A stretch of 64,000 nt of DNA from Sphingomonas beigongshangi (GTDB lineage Bacteria > Pseudomonadota > Alphaproteobacteria > Sphingomonadales > Sphingomonadaceae), in NCBI RefSeq assembly GCF_016820445.1, contig NZ_JADHDT010000003.1, positions 326,452 through 390,451 of the forward strand, read 5' to 3'. Numbering within the stretch: position 1 is the stretch's first letter; each line of letters opens with the position of its first letter. Below are positions 9,231 through 18,278 of this stretch, one piece after another. Under the pieces are notes generated by a model. That model was not told the DNA's origin, searched no databases, and was given only the letters and a program-made list of their open reading frames with translations. Made by a program: the position numbers and the translations under genes.

Positions 9231-10790
9231 TCAGCGCAGACGGTCGAGCGTCGCCAGCACCACGTCGTTGCTCCGCAGCGGCACGCTCAAAACAAAGCGT
9301 CCGTCGGCGCCGACCGTCACGGTGCGCTGCACTTCCGGCAGGTCGCGCGTCAGCCCCTGCAGTTCCGCGAGTTGAGCCGGCGACAAAGTCGTGGGCGATC
9401 CCATTTCCAGCCAACGCGTCTGCGGATCGTTCGCGCGAAAGCCTGTACGGTACAACGCCAGCCTGTAGCTTCCCGGTTTGAGGCCCGTGAAGCGGAGGGA
9501 GCGCGGCGCGTCGGGCAAGGCGGGCAACACCTTCGTATAGAACGGGCGATTGCTGACGTTCTGTCGCGGCTGGCGCCAATCCCAGGTGAGCACGGCCGTG
9601 TGAACGCCATCGGTCGCGGCCATCGCCTGCGCCTCGTCCATGGGCACGTCGCGGCCGGTGAGCGCGTGGAGATATTTATAGGCGAACCAGGCCGGCTTGC
9701 GGATGCCCTCGCGGTTCATCAAGCCGAAACCGCCGTGAAACGGGGTCGGCGGCGGCCCCGACTCCTCGAACAGGTCGCTGTAGGTCCAATAGCTCATGCC
9801 CTGCGCCAAACCGCGTGTGGAACTCAGCTTCTGCAGGATATAGGCGGCGCTGATATAGCTGTCGTGGACGGGATCGCGCGGGGTGTAACTGGCGCTCCAT
9901 TCGGTGAAATACAGCGGCAACCCCTTGTAGCGGGTGGCGTCGATCTCGCTGCGCACCCGGCGCACGTCGCCGATCACGGCATCCGGACTGGCCGACAGCT
10001 TGGTATCCTCCTGCCCCTTTTCGTCGAGGAACCCGCCATCCACGCCATAGGTGTGGGTGGTGACGAAATCGATCGGGATGTCGCGCGCGGCCGTCCGCGC
10101 CAGCAGGTCCGGCACCCAGGCGGCCCCGGCCGTCGCGGGTCCGCCGACCTTCAGGGCCTGGTCGATCGCCTTGATCGCGCGGGCGCTCGCCTCGTACAGC
10201 TGGAAATAGGCTTCCTTGTCCGCCTTCTCCCAGAAGCCGGCAAGGTTGGGCTCGTTCCACACTTCGAAATACCAGCGCCGCACCTCGTCCGCGCCGTAGC
10301 GTGCGCGCATGTGGCGGACGAACGCGTCGACCAGCGCACGCCATGCCTCGGGCTGCGGATGGGAGGTATTCCCCTTCCAGTAGAAGATCGTCTGGTCCGA
10401 CGTCTTGATCGCATCGGGCGTGAAGCCGAGTTCGACGAACGGGCGGATACGCCGCGCGCGCAAGGCGTCGAACAGCCGGTCCAGGCCGCGCCAGTCGTAG
10501 ACGATCCGCCCGTCCTGCCGCTTCACCGTGCCGAGCGCGTCGTGGAACGGAGCGTGGAAGCGGACATAACGAAAGCCGAGCTCGTCCACCGCGACGCGCA
10601 GCTGCGCCAGGCTGTCGGCACGCGACAGGGTGCCCGCGAAGTCGGAGCCGACCGACAGGTCGAACGCCCGGTCGAGCGGTGCACCTGGGCGCGCCAGGTC
10701 GACAGTCACCGCCCGCTCCTGCTGCGCCGCGCTCGGTGCCGCCCACAGCATTGCGCAGGCCAGCATCGCCGCGCGAAACCCTATCCTCAT
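9231..10790 (-). CDS. GH39 family beta-xylosidase, exported
   Basis: 519 residues with a signal peptide (MRIGFRAAMLACAMLWAAPS, cleaved near AQQ). The TIM-barrel catalytic acid/base lies in FEVWNEPN (Glu near residue 180) and the nucleophile in LYFTEWSASY (Glu near 297), which matches GH39 spacing. A C-terminal beta-sandwich follows. The family releases xylose from xylo-oligosaccharides, acting here in the periplasm. I chose the ATG at 10788-10790 because GGGAGGGG lies just before it; an upstream in-frame ATG would place that ribosome site inside the gene. A LacI/XylR-type operator sits about 105 bp upstream. Other GH39 activities (iduronidase, arabinosidase) are possible. Confidence 0.88.
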   Translation of the reverse strand: MRIGFRAAMLACAMLWAAPSAAQQERAVTVDLARPGAPLDRAFDLSVGSDFAGTLSRADSLAQLRVAVDELGFRYVRFHAPFHDALGTVKRQDGRIVYDWRGLDRLFDALRARRIRPFVELGFTPDAIKTSDQTIFYWKGNTSHPQPEAWRALVDAFVRHMRARYGADEVRRWYFEVWNEPNLAGFWEKADKEAYFQLYEASARAIKAIDQALKVGGPATAGAAWVPDLLARTAARDIPIDFVTTHTYGVDGGFLDEKGQEDTKLSASPDAVIGDVRRVRSEIDATRYKGLPLYFTEWSASYTPRDPVHDSYISAAYILQKLSSTRGLAQGMSYWTYSDLFEESGPPPTPFHGGFGLMNREGIRKPAWFAYKYLHALTGRDVPMDEAQAMAATDGVHTAVLTWDWRQPRQNVSNRPFYTKVLPALPDAPRSLRFTGLKPGSYRLALYRTGFRANDPQTRWLEMGSPTTLSPAQLAELQGLTRDLPEVQRTVTVGADGRFVLSVPLRSNDVVLATLDRLR

Positions 10791-10894
10791 CGTCCCCTCC
10801 CGCTCCACGGTTCACCCGAGCGACTCGCCACGCGGTCGCCAAAGAGCTGGCCCCGTCGCCGTTTCGACCGACGATAGTCGGCGAGGACGAACAA

Positions 10895-10908
10895 TGATAG
10901 CGCTCTCA
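10895..10908. promoter_or_regulatory. Candidate LacI-family (XylR-type) operator
   Basis: TGATAGCGCTCTCA matches the palindromic XylR box known from Xanthomonas (TGGTAGCGCTAACA) at 11 of 14 bases and shares the TAGCGCT core. It lies in the 212-bp space between the divergently transcribed GH39 gene and the propeller/phosphoesterase gene, so it could control either. No LacI-family regulator gene is in the window. Confidence 0.5.
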
Positions 10909-11002
10909 GTATCGGCAACAGATGGTCAAAACCCGCTGCGCCCAGTCGGCGATCTGTCATATACCATCGCTATCGCGGCATCTTGTCCATTGGAGGCCTG
11001 CC

Positions 11003-13825
11003 TTGCGTCTGTTTTGCGCCCTCGTCCTTGTCGCCGCACCCGGCGTTGCCGCTTCTTCGCCCTTGCAGGATTCCAGCGGACAGGCGCTGCCGACGGGCCA
11101 GCGACTGACGCCCACCGCGGCGCCCGGCGCGCGATTCGAGCCGCTGGTGACTCATGCGGGTCCCCAGCCCGCAACCGTGGCCGACGGCGCGGCGGCGATT
11201 GCGGTCAGTCCCGACCGGCGCGAGATGCTGGTGCTGACGAGCGGCTTCAATCGCTTCAACGGGCCCGATGGCAAGGTCGTCGCCGCGCAGTCGACGCAGT
11301 TCGTGCTGCGCTACCGGATCGATGCGCGTGGCAGCCGGTTGATCCAGTCGCTGCAGGTGCCCAACAGCTTCGGCGGGATCGCCTGGCGCCCGGACGGCGG
11401 TGGATTCGTCGTCGGCGGGGGCGTGGACGATACGTTGCACCTGTTCGCTCGTCGCGGCGCGACCTTCGCGGCGGCCGGAACGATCCCCCTCGGCCATGCT
11501 GTCGGGCTCGGCGCGGACGTCAAGCCGCAGGCGGCGGGCGTCGCGGTCAGCCCGGACGGGCGCCGCGCCCTCGTCGCCAATTATTACAACGATTCGGTCA
11601 GCTTGGTCGACCTCGCCGCGCGCCGTGTCGTCGCGGAGCAGGATCTGCGTCCCGGCAAGATCGACCCGAGCCAGAGCGGGGTCGCCGGCGGCGAAAACCC
11701 CTTTGCGATCGCCTGGACCGATACGGGCCACGCCTGGGTATCCGCGCCGCGCGACCGCCAGCTCGTGGCACTGTCGGTCGGCGACGCAGGCGTTCGCGTG
11801 ACCGCGCGCGTCGCGACGCTCGGCGCGCCCACCGCGCTGCTGATCGACAAGCGACAGCACCGCCTGTTCGCGACCGAGGACAATGCCGATCGGCTCGCGA
11901 TCGTCGACCTCGCCGCGGGGCGCCTCGCCGCCGAGCCGCGCCTGACGCTGCCCGCCGCGCTGGCGGCACCCGCGCTCGGCAAGGGGCTCAATCCCAACGG
12001 CCTCGCGCAATTGCCGGACGGACGGCTGCTCGTCACGCTCGGCGGCATCAATGCGGTGGCGGTGGTCGCGCCTTCGGCGGGCGGCGGGGCCGTCACGGGC
12101 CTCGTCCCGACCGGCTGGTATCCCAGCGCGGTCGCGACCAGCGCCGATGGCGCGCGCGTCTTCGTCGTGAACCGCAAGAGCCCGCCGGGCCCCAATCCGA
12201 ACGGTTGCGCGCCGCAGCTCGCCATCTACCGCGGACAGCCGAACGCCTGCGGCGCGGCCAACCAATATATCTTCCAGCTGGAAAAAGCGGGACTGCTGCA
12301 GTTCCCAATGCCACGGGATCCCGTCCTTGCCGCAACGACGCTGCAGGTGGCGGCCAATATCGGCCTGCCGGGCGGGGCGGACCGTGCCGCAGCCGAGGCG
12401 CGGATGGCGGCGATCCGCGCACGGATCAAGCACGTCGTCTTCATCATAAAGGAGAACCGCACCTACGACCAGGTGCTCGGCGACCTGGAGATCGGCAATG
12501 GCGACCCGCATCTCGCGATCCTGGGCCGCGCATTGTCCCCCAACCATCACCAGCTCGCGCGCCAGTTCGTCACGCTCGACAATTTCTACGACTCCGGCGA
12601 GCAGTCGAGCACCGGCTGGACCTGGTCGACAGCGGCGCGCGTGCCCGACCTGCTCGAAAAGACCGCGCCGGTGAATTACGCGCAGCGCGGCCTCGCCTAT
12701 GAGGCGGAAGAGGCGGATCGCTTCGTCTACGCGCAGCAGACGCCCGCCGAACGACTAGCGACGAACCCCAAGCTCTCCCGCGACCCCGACCTGCTGCCAG
12801 GGCCCGCGCTGCTGACGGCGCCGGACCCCGAAGACGACGACAAGCCCGGACAGGGGTTCCTGTGGGACGCCGCCATCCGCGCGGGGTTGACCGTGCGCAA
12901 CTACGGCTTCTCCGATGCGTCGATCTACGACACCGGCGAACCGGGCGCGGTACCTGTGGTACGCGAACCGTGGAAGGAGCACCGCCGCATCTACACGCCC
13001 GGCGACCGCCTGCTCGCGAGCCGCAGCGATCCGTATTTCCGCGGCTTCGACCAGAAACTCGCCGATTACTGGCGCGTGCTGGAGTGGCAGCGCGAATTCG
13101 ACGCCGCCGATACGGCCGGCACGCTTCCCGCGCTGACGCTGCTGCGCCTCAGTCACGATCATTTCGGCGATTTCAAGGACGCGGTGGACGGCGTCGACAC
13201 CGTCGAGACGCAGATGGCCGACAATGACTATGCGCTGGGCATGGTGGTGGAGCGGATCGCGCATAGCCGGGCGGCAGGCTCGACCCTCGTGTTCGTGATC
13301 GAAGACGATGCGCAGAATGGCGCGGACCATGTCGATGCCCGGCGCAGCGTGGCGTTCGTCGTCGGGCCCTATGTCCGCCAGCGCGCGCTGGTCTCGACCC
13401 GCTATACGACGGTCAACATGCTGCGGACGATCGAGGCTGTCCTGGGACTGAGACCGCTCGGCCTCAACGATGCGCTCGCCATGCCGATGGCGGATCTCTT
13501 CGACCCGGCGCAGACCGCATGGACCTACCGCGCCGAGGCGGCGGACGTGCTGCGCGCGACGAAGCTGCCGATCCCCTCCGATCGCTTCGCCGCGCGCGTG
13601 GCGGCGACGGTCGGCTGCCCCGGACGGACCGCCGGATGGTGGACGGCGGCGATGCGCGGGCAGGATTTCAGGACGGAGGACCATCTCGACACGGCCGCGT
13701 TCAACGCAGCGCTGTGGCGCGGCCTGGGCGAAGGCGCGGAGCCGACCGTCCGCAGCGGGGCCGACCTGCGCGGCGATCGTGCCCTACCCACCACGCGTCC
13801 GGAATCCTGCCCCTTGCCGGGATAG
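11003..13825 (+). CDS. Bifunctional YncE-like beta-propeller / phosphoesterase (alkaline phosphatase superfamily)
   Basis: About 940 residues, exported. I chose the TTG at 11003-11005 because GGAGG lies 6 bases before it and the protein then begins with a clean signal peptide (RLFCALVLVAAPGVAASS). Residues about 30-460 are a WD/YVTN-type propeller (VAVSPDGRRALVANYYNDSV, VATSADGARVFVVNRK). Residues about 475-830 are a phosphoesterase domain opening with KHVVFIIKENRTYDQVLGDL and including VFVIEDDAQNGADHVDARR. The fusion is a recognised family, but its substrate is unknown. It is divergent from the GH39 gene. The longer upstream ATG start (10922) would lack a ribosome site and extend the leader by 27 residues. 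Confidence 0.85.
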   Translation: MRLFCALVLVAAPGVAASSPLQDSSGQALPTGQRLTPTAAPGARFEPLVTHAGPQPATVADGAAAIAVSPDRREMLVLTSGFNRFNGPDGKVVAAQSTQFVLRYRIDARGSRLIQSLQVPNSFGGIAWRPDGGGFVVGGGVDDTLHLFARRGATFAAAGTIPLGHAVGLGADVKPQAAGVAVSPDGRRALVANYYNDSVSLVDLAARRVVAEQDLRPGKIDPSQSGVAGGENPFAIAWTDTGHAWVSAPRDRQLVALSVGDAGVRVTARVATLGAPTALLIDKRQHRLFATEDNADRLAIVDLAAGRLAAEPRLTLPAALAAPALGKGLNPNGLAQLPDGRLLVTLGGINAVAVVAPSAGGGAVTGLVPTGWYPSAVATSADGARVFVVNRKSPPGPNPNGCAPQLAIYRGQPNACGAANQYIFQLEKAGLLQFPMPRDPVLAATTLQVAANIGLPGGADRAAAEARMAAIRARIKHVVFIIKENRTYDQVLGDLEIGNGDPHLAILGRALSPNHHQLARQFVTLDNFYDSGEQSSTGWTWSTAARVPDLLEKTAPVNYAQRGLAYEAEEADRFVYAQQTPAERLATNPKLSRDPDLLPGPALLTAPDPEDDDKPGQGFLWDAAIRAGLTVRNYGFSDASIYDTGEPGAVPVVREPWKEHRRIYTPGDRLLASRSDPYFRGFDQKLADYWRVLEWQREFDAADTAGTLPALTLLRLSHDHFGDFKDAVDGVDTVETQMADNDYALGMVVERIAHSRAAGSTLVFVIEDDAQNGADHVDARRSVAFVVGPYVRQRALVSTRYTTVNMLRTIEAVLGLRPLGLNDALAMPMADLFDPAQTAWTYRAEAADVLRATKLPIPSDRFAARVAATVGCPGRTAGWWTAAMRGQDFRTEDHLDTAAFNAALWRGLGEGAEPTVRSGADLRGDRALPTTRPESCPLPG

Positions 13826-13851
13826 GCCGGGCCGCACGGGTCCCGCCAGCG

Positions 13852-13883
13852 GCTGGTCCGGACGCTAGCTGGTCCGGACGCTA
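13852..13883. repeat. Two tandem copies of a 16-bp unit
   Basis: GCTGGTCCGGACGCTA occurs twice in direct succession between the convergent propeller/phosphoesterase and GH43 genes. The TCCGGA centre is palindromic. No function is evident. Confidence 0.7.
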
Positions 13884-13926
13884 TATGCGTCGCTCCCGCC
13901 GAGCGTTCCTCGCAACTCCTATTGTG

Positions 13927-14958
13927 TCAGACCCTCGCGCCGGGAACGCCGAAGTCCGGGCTGCCGTCGGCACGGTAGCTGAAATACTGCGCACGCGTAT
14001 GCCGGTTGGGATCGAACAGCGGATCGCCGACGATCTTGTCGTAATCGCGCGCGTGATAGATCAGCACGTCGCGACCATGTTCATCCACGGTGAAGCTGTT
14101 GTGGCCGGGACCGAAGCGCCGGTTCGCGACCGAAGTCTGGAACACCGGCTGCTGCGACTTCGCCCAGCTCGCCGGATCCATGATGTTGCTGTCCCCATCG
14201 GCGGTCAGCATTCCCATGCAATAGCGCGCGTCGGTCGCACTCGCCGAATAGGTCAGGAACAGCTTGCCGCCATGCGCGAGCAGGGCCGGTGCCTCCGCGA
14301 CCTTGTAGCCGCGTATCTCCCAGGGCAGCATCGGGACGGTCAGCCGCGCGGGTGGGGCCGCCAGCGTCAGTGGCGTCGCGAGCGGTGCGAGGTAGATGTT
14401 ACTGTTGGTGTCGATGCCGGGCTCCCGCTGCGCCCAGGCGAGATAGCGGGTTCCGCGATGGACGAAGCTCGTCGAGTCGAGCGTGAAACTGTCCCATGGG
14501 GTCTGCAACTGACCCAGTTCCGACCAGCGCCCGGTCATCGGATCGGGACCATCGCAGCGCAACGCGAAGGTACGGATGCGGAAGACGTCCGCGCCGCCGC
14601 CGCTCGGCCCGGCGGCGAAGTACATGATCCAGTGCCCGTCGATCAGATGCAGTTCGGGCGCCCAGATGAACCCCGACATCGGCCCGCTGGCTGGATGCCG
14701 CCACAGCACCGTCTCGCTCGCGGTGGACAGGCCGGCGATCGATCGCGCGCGGCGCAGCACGAGCCGGTCGTATTCGGGGACCGAGGCGGTCATGTAATAC
14801 CAGCCGTCGGTGTGTCGGAACACCTGCGCATCGGCGCGCTGCCGGACGAGCGGGTCCGGAAACGTCTCGCGGCGTGGCTCCGCTGCGGCGAGCGCCGGCT
14901 CCGCCAGCAACGTCAGCGCGCCTGCCACGAACAGACGGCGCCCGGTATCGATGGTCAT
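13927..14958 (-). CDS. GH43 family alpha-L-arabinofuranosidase/beta-xylosidase, exported
   Basis: 343 residues. The N-terminal signal MTIDTGRRLFVAGALTLLAE carries a twin Arg but no full Tat motif, with AxA cleavage near ALAAAEP. The five-bladed propeller has the general-base Asp in DPLVRQRADAQVF, the WAPELHLIDGHWIMYF signature of GH43 and a catalytic Glu candidate in YKVAEAPALL. Probably removes arabinose (or xylose) side chains in the periplasm. The ATG overlaps the stop of the upstream endo-arabinanase gene (ATGA), and GGGAGAGG precedes it. It is the last gene of the minus-strand arabinan operon. Exact specificity within GH43 cannot be set from sequence. Confidence 0.85.
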   Translation of the reverse strand: MTIDTGRRLFVAGALTLLAEPALAAAEPRRETFPDPLVRQRADAQVFRHTDGWYYMTASVPEYDRLVLRRARSIAGLSTASETVLWRHPASGPMSGFIWAPELHLIDGHWIMYFAAGPSGGGADVFRIRTFALRCDGPDPMTGRWSELGQLQTPWDSFTLDSTSFVHRGTRYLAWAQREPGIDTNSNIYLAPLATPLTLAAPPARLTVPMLPWEIRGYKVAEAPALLAHGGKLFLTYSASATDARYCMGMLTADGDSNIMDPASWAKSQQPVFQTSVANRRFGPGHNSFTVDEHGRDVLIYHARDYDKIVGDPLFDPNRHTRAQYFSYRADGSPDFGVPGARV

Positions 14959-15995
14959 CGTGCCTCTCCCTCTTCGCTGGCGACGGGCCAGCCGTCCGCG
15001 CCCCAGCGAAGGCGCGCCAGCCGCAGGGTCGGCACACCGTTTCGCTCGCGATCATAGGCGTGGTAGACGATATAGTCTGTGCCGTCCGCGTCACGGACGT
15101 GGCCGACATGGCCCGGCCCGCGGAACCGCTGCTTTTCCTGAAGGTCGGCACGGAGCAGGATGGTGCCGCCACCTGCCATCATCGCGCTGCCGTCCTTGCC
15201 CAGATACGGCCCCTCGACGCGGCGCGAGCGGCCGATGACGCTGTAATAGGTGCTGTTCACGCCCTTGCAGCAGTAATCGTAGGACGCGATCAGCCAGTAC
15301 CAGCCGCCATGTGCGAAGATGTACGGCGCTTCGACGATGGACGGCGCGCCGCTTGGGACCGGACGCCGGGCGATCGCGATCGGCCTCGCGCCGGGGTGGA
15401 GCAGCTTGCCGGTATGCGGATCGAGCGGAAACAGCTTGAGCCCCGTCCAGAAGCTGCCGAGCGATAGCCACTGTCGCCCCTGCGCGTCCGCCAGGAAGGC
15501 GGGGTCGATCGCGTTGTAATCGTCGGCGGGGGTAGACATCACCACCATGCCTTCGTCGCGCCAGCCGTAATCGGGCGCGTTCGGGTCCAGGCTGCGGCTG
15601 GTGGCAAGACCGATGGCCGAGTGGTTCGACCCGAAGGTGGAGACGGCATAATACAGGCGGTAGCGACCATCGACGTAGCTGATATCGGGCGCCCACATGT
15701 TCTTCGCGCCGGGAATCGCCTTTGCCGCCCATGCGGGCATGGCGCTGAACGGCGGCCGCTCCCGCTCCCAGTGGATGCGATCGCGCGACCGGCGAGCGGA
15801 CATTATGCCCTGCCCGTCCGGCCCGATCCCGGTCGAGAAGACGTGATAGCCGTCTGGCGCGCGAATGATGACGGGATCGTGCACGGGCGCCACGTCCCCC
15901 GCCAGCGGCAGCGACGGCGTCTGCGCCACGGCCGCGAGCGCCAGACACCCGCCTAGCATCGCCGCCACCCGTGCCGTGATCGTTCCTATCGTCAT
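14955..15995 (-). CDS. GH43 family arabinan endo-1,5-alpha-L-arabinosidase, exported
   Basis: 346 residues with a signal peptide (MTIGTITARVAAMLGGCLAL...AAVAQ). The catalytic triad of GH43 arabinanases can be seen: Asp in VHDPVII, Asp in YNAIDPAFL and Glu in SIVEAPYIF. The family signatures MWAPDISYVDGRYRLYYAVS and TFGSNHSAIGLATS are characteristic of endo-arabinanase. It should cut the alpha-1,5 arabinan backbone of pectin. It overlaps its neighbours on both sides by 4 bp, so it is in one operon with the other GH43 and the sialidase-fold gene. Confidence 0.9.
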   Translation of the reverse strand: MTIGTITARVAAMLGGCLALAAVAQTPSLPLAGDVAPVHDPVIIRAPDGYHVFSTGIGPDGQGIMSARRSRDRIHWERERPPFSAMPAWAAKAIPGAKNMWAPDISYVDGRYRLYYAVSTFGSNHSAIGLATSRSLDPNAPDYGWRDEGMVVMSTPADDYNAIDPAFLADAQGRQWLSLGSFWTGLKLFPLDPHTGKLLHPGARPIAIARRPVPSGAPSIVEAPYIFAHGGWYWLIASYDYCCKGVNSTYYSVIGRSRRVEGPYLGKDGSAMMAGGGTILLRADLQEKQRFRGPGHVGHVRDADGTDYIVYHAYDRERNGVPTLRLARLRWGADGWPVASEEGEAR

Positions 15996-17095
15996 CGCAT
16001 CCCCCGCTTCCCCAGATAGGCGCGACAGCGATGCTCCGCGTCATAGGCCGACGCGATCTCCATCAATGTCCGGCCACCGTCGCGCGGCACCAGCATGCTG
16101 GCATAATTGGGGCAGTAATTGTCGTAGGCGGCTGGCACCTGCACCGGTGCCGCGGTCGTCCGCCACGGCCCCTGTCCGCCGCGCTGCTCCAGCACGACCC
16201 GCCCGTTGAGCGGCGAGACGCTGTCGTCCGCTTCGAAGACCATCTGCCCCACCACCAGCAGCCGGTCGCCGCTTGCCGCGACGGTCGGCGCATGGGCCAG
16301 ATATTGCCCTGCCGCGGTTTGGACCCGCACACCGGGGTCGCGCGGATCGCCATAGTCCCAGCCGTCGCGCGAATAGCGGATATACACCGCGCATCGGCCC
16401 GGTCCGCAGATCTCATAGGTCATCGCGGTCCGTCCGTCCGCCATCCGCGCGGTCGTCGCCATGCCGGGACGATCCGCCTGCCGGTGGCCACGCACCAGAT
16501 CGCCCGTGTCGCGCCAGGTCACTCCGTCATAGCTGCGCGCACGGCGCAGTCGCTGGCTGCAGCACGGATCGGTCTCGTCGGACCAGAAGACCACCAGCGC
16601 ACCGTCGCGCGCCACGTCGAACTGCGGCTCCCACACGCCCGTGCCGATCGGCCCACCCGTAGCGAGTTCGCTGTGCGGTCGCCAATGCGTGCCGTCGTCG
16701 CTGCGATAGACGCGGATCGTCGTCTGCCGCCCCAGATGGTATGTCGCCGCGTAGAGGAAACTGCCGGCGGCGAGGTCGCCGACGCGCCGCGGCACTTCGT
16801 ACAGCACGCCGCAGCAGCGTTCGGTCGTACCCGCAGGTTGCGGGATAGGCGACACCGGCGCCCAGCTGCGGCCCTCGTCGCCGCTCTGGAGGATGCCGGC
16901 GAGCGTCGCCAGCATCAGCCGCCCCTTCCACCGCGCATTCTGCCTGACCTCGAAGGCACGGGGATAAAGCGTCGCCCCCGCGATGGCGACCGGCGCGACC
17001 GGCGTCGTCGGGGCGGCGCGCTCCTCCGCCCAGCCGGTCGCCGACGTCATCGCGGCGATCGCCGCCACCCATGCCTGCGCCGGCCGCATGGTCAC
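15992..17095 (-). CDS. Sialidase-fold glycoside hydrolase, GH93-like (possible exo-arabinanase)
   Basis: 367 residues, exported (signal region MRPAQAWVAAIAAMTSATGW). It carries Asp-box-like turns (LQSGDEGRSWAP, YRSDDGTHWRPH, RYSRDGWDYG), which mark the six-bladed BNR/sialidase propeller. The ends have paired cysteines (ERCCGVLYE, DPCCSQR, YEICGPGRC). In an arabinan operon the best-fitting characterised family is GH93 exo-1,5-alpha-L-arabinanase, but this is inferred from context and fold, not from a diagnostic motif. Start is GTG at 17095 or ATG at 17089. It is separated by 4 bp from the upstream clan GH-A gene. Confidence 0.65.
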   Translation of the reverse strand: MTMRPAQAWVAAIAAMTSATGWAEERAAPTTPVAPVAIAGATLYPRAFEVRQNARWKGRLMLATLAGILQSGDEGRSWAPVSPIPQPAGTTERCCGVLYEVPRRVGDLAAGSFLYAATYHLGRQTTIRVYRSDDGTHWRPHSELATGGPIGTGVWEPQFDVARDGALVVFWSDETDPCCSQRLRRARSYDGVTWRDTGDLVRGHRQADRPGMATTARMADGRTAMTYEICGPGRCAVYIRYSRDGWDYGDPRDPGVRVQTAAGQYLAHAPTVAASGDRLLVVGQMVFEADDSVSPLNGRVVLEQRGGQGPWRTTAAPVQVPAAYDNYCPNYASMLVPRDGGRTLMEIASAYDAEHRCRAYLGKRGMR

Positions 17096-17099
17096 CGGC

Positions 17100-18278
17100 T
17101 CAGCGCCGTCCGCGTCGCGCGGCCGCGACCGGCGCCGCCGCGACAGCGGGCTGCGGCACGACGCCCTTCGGCGCCGCGCTCAGTCGCCGGATCAGGTCCG
17201 TCTCCGCCTGGCGATAGGGCGTGCCGTCCGCGCGGAACACCTCGTGGAACCAGACCGTCGGCTCGTCCATCGTATAGGGCTTCTTCCAGCTGTCCCATGG
17301 CAGCCGTGTCTGCGTCCTGCCGTCGACGAAGCCCCAGTTGATCATGCCGACGTTGAGCCGCTTGCCAACCGGCAGCACTGTGTCGAACGTCGATCCGTTG
17401 CCGCGCGCCATGAACTCGGTGCAGATCACCGGGCGACCGTAGGGCATCAGCTGCCGCACGCGCCGCTCGAATATCTCGGGCCAGTTATAATCGTGGAACG
17501 TGATGACGTCGGACTGGCCGAGCTGCAGCTTTTCCATCGGCGTCTGCTTGCCCGCATCGGGCGACCAGTCATCGTGCCACCAGACGCCGGAGGTGACGGG
17601 TTGCGCGGGGTCGGCCGCGCGCGCCCAGTCGAACACCTGCGCCAGCATGGCGCGCACGAGCGGCTCCTTGCCCTCCTGTCCCTTGTACTGGTCGGCGGGA
17701 TTATCCGGCTCGTTCCACAGATCCCAGCCGAGGATACGATCGTCGTCCTTGAACGCGCCGATCACGCCCTGGACATAGGCCTTGTACCGCGGCCAGCCGG
17801 CCCGGTCGCGCAGCCCCGCCATGCCGGGTCCCTGCACCCAGCCCGAGTTGTGGACGCCGGGGATCGGCGGATGCTGTGGCCCCAGCTTCGGGTCGGGATC
17901 CCAGCAGCTGTCGAACAGCACGAACAGCGGTCGGATGCCATGGCGGTGCGCGATGGTCAGGAATTCGTCGATCCGCCGTTTGAACCCTTCCGGATCCTGC
18001 GCCCAGAGCTGGTCGTGCAGGAACACGCGCATCGTGTTCATGCCGATGCCCTGTGCCAGCGCGAATTCGCTGTCGATGCGCTTCGGATCCCAGGTCTGCG
18101 CCTGCCACATCTCCAGCTGGTTGATCGCGCTGGCCGGCGCGTAATTGGATCCGACTAGCCATGGCTGGCGCGCATACCAGGCGTTCGCCTGCGCCGCGCT
18201 CCAGCGCTCGCGCGCCGACGCCGGCGTTGCGGCAAGCACCGCGGCGGATGCGAGAAGCAGCGTATAAAACGGTTTCAT
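17100..18278 (-). CDS. Clan GH-A (cellulase-like) glycoside hydrolase, exported
   Basis: 392 residues with a signal peptide (MKPFYTLLLASAAVLAATPASA). TIM-barrel motifs follow: WLVGSNYAPASAINQLEMWQ near the N-terminus, acid/base Glu in GWDLWNEPDNPADQ and nucleophile Glu in VICTEFMARGNGST. The C-terminus is Ala/Pro/Arg rich (AAAPVAAARRGRR). Such proteins are often labelled 1,4-beta-xylanase or GH5/GH2-barrel. As the first gene of the arabinan operon it may act on arabinan, arabinoxylan or an attached galactan; the substrate is not resolved. It is divergent from the TonB receptor gene. Confidence 0.75.
   Translation of the reverse strand: MKPFYTLLLASAAVLAATPASARERWSAAQANAWYARQPWLVGSNYAPASAINQLEMWQAQTWDPKRIDSEFALAQGIGMNTMRVFLHDQLWAQDPEGFKRRIDEFLTIAHRHGIRPLFVLFDSCWDPDPKLGPQHPPIPGVHNSGWVQGPGMAGLRDRAGWPRYKAYVQGVIGAFKDDDRILGWDLWNEPDNPADQYKGQEGKEPLVRAMLAQVFDWARAADPAQPVTSGVWWHDDWSPDAGKQTPMEKLQLGQSDVITFHDYNWPEIFERRVRQLMPYGRPVICTEFMARGNGSTFDTVLPVGKRLNVGMINWGFVDGRTQTRLPWDSWKKPYTMDEPTVWFHEVFRADGTPYRQAETDLIRRLSAAPKGVVPQPAVAAAPVAAARRGRR

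Noticed and set aside
10922..11002. ATG start for the propeller/phosphoesterase
   Set aside because: No ribosome site, and it adds a 27-residue hydrophilic leader before the signal peptide. The TTG at 11003 has GGAGG six bases upstream.
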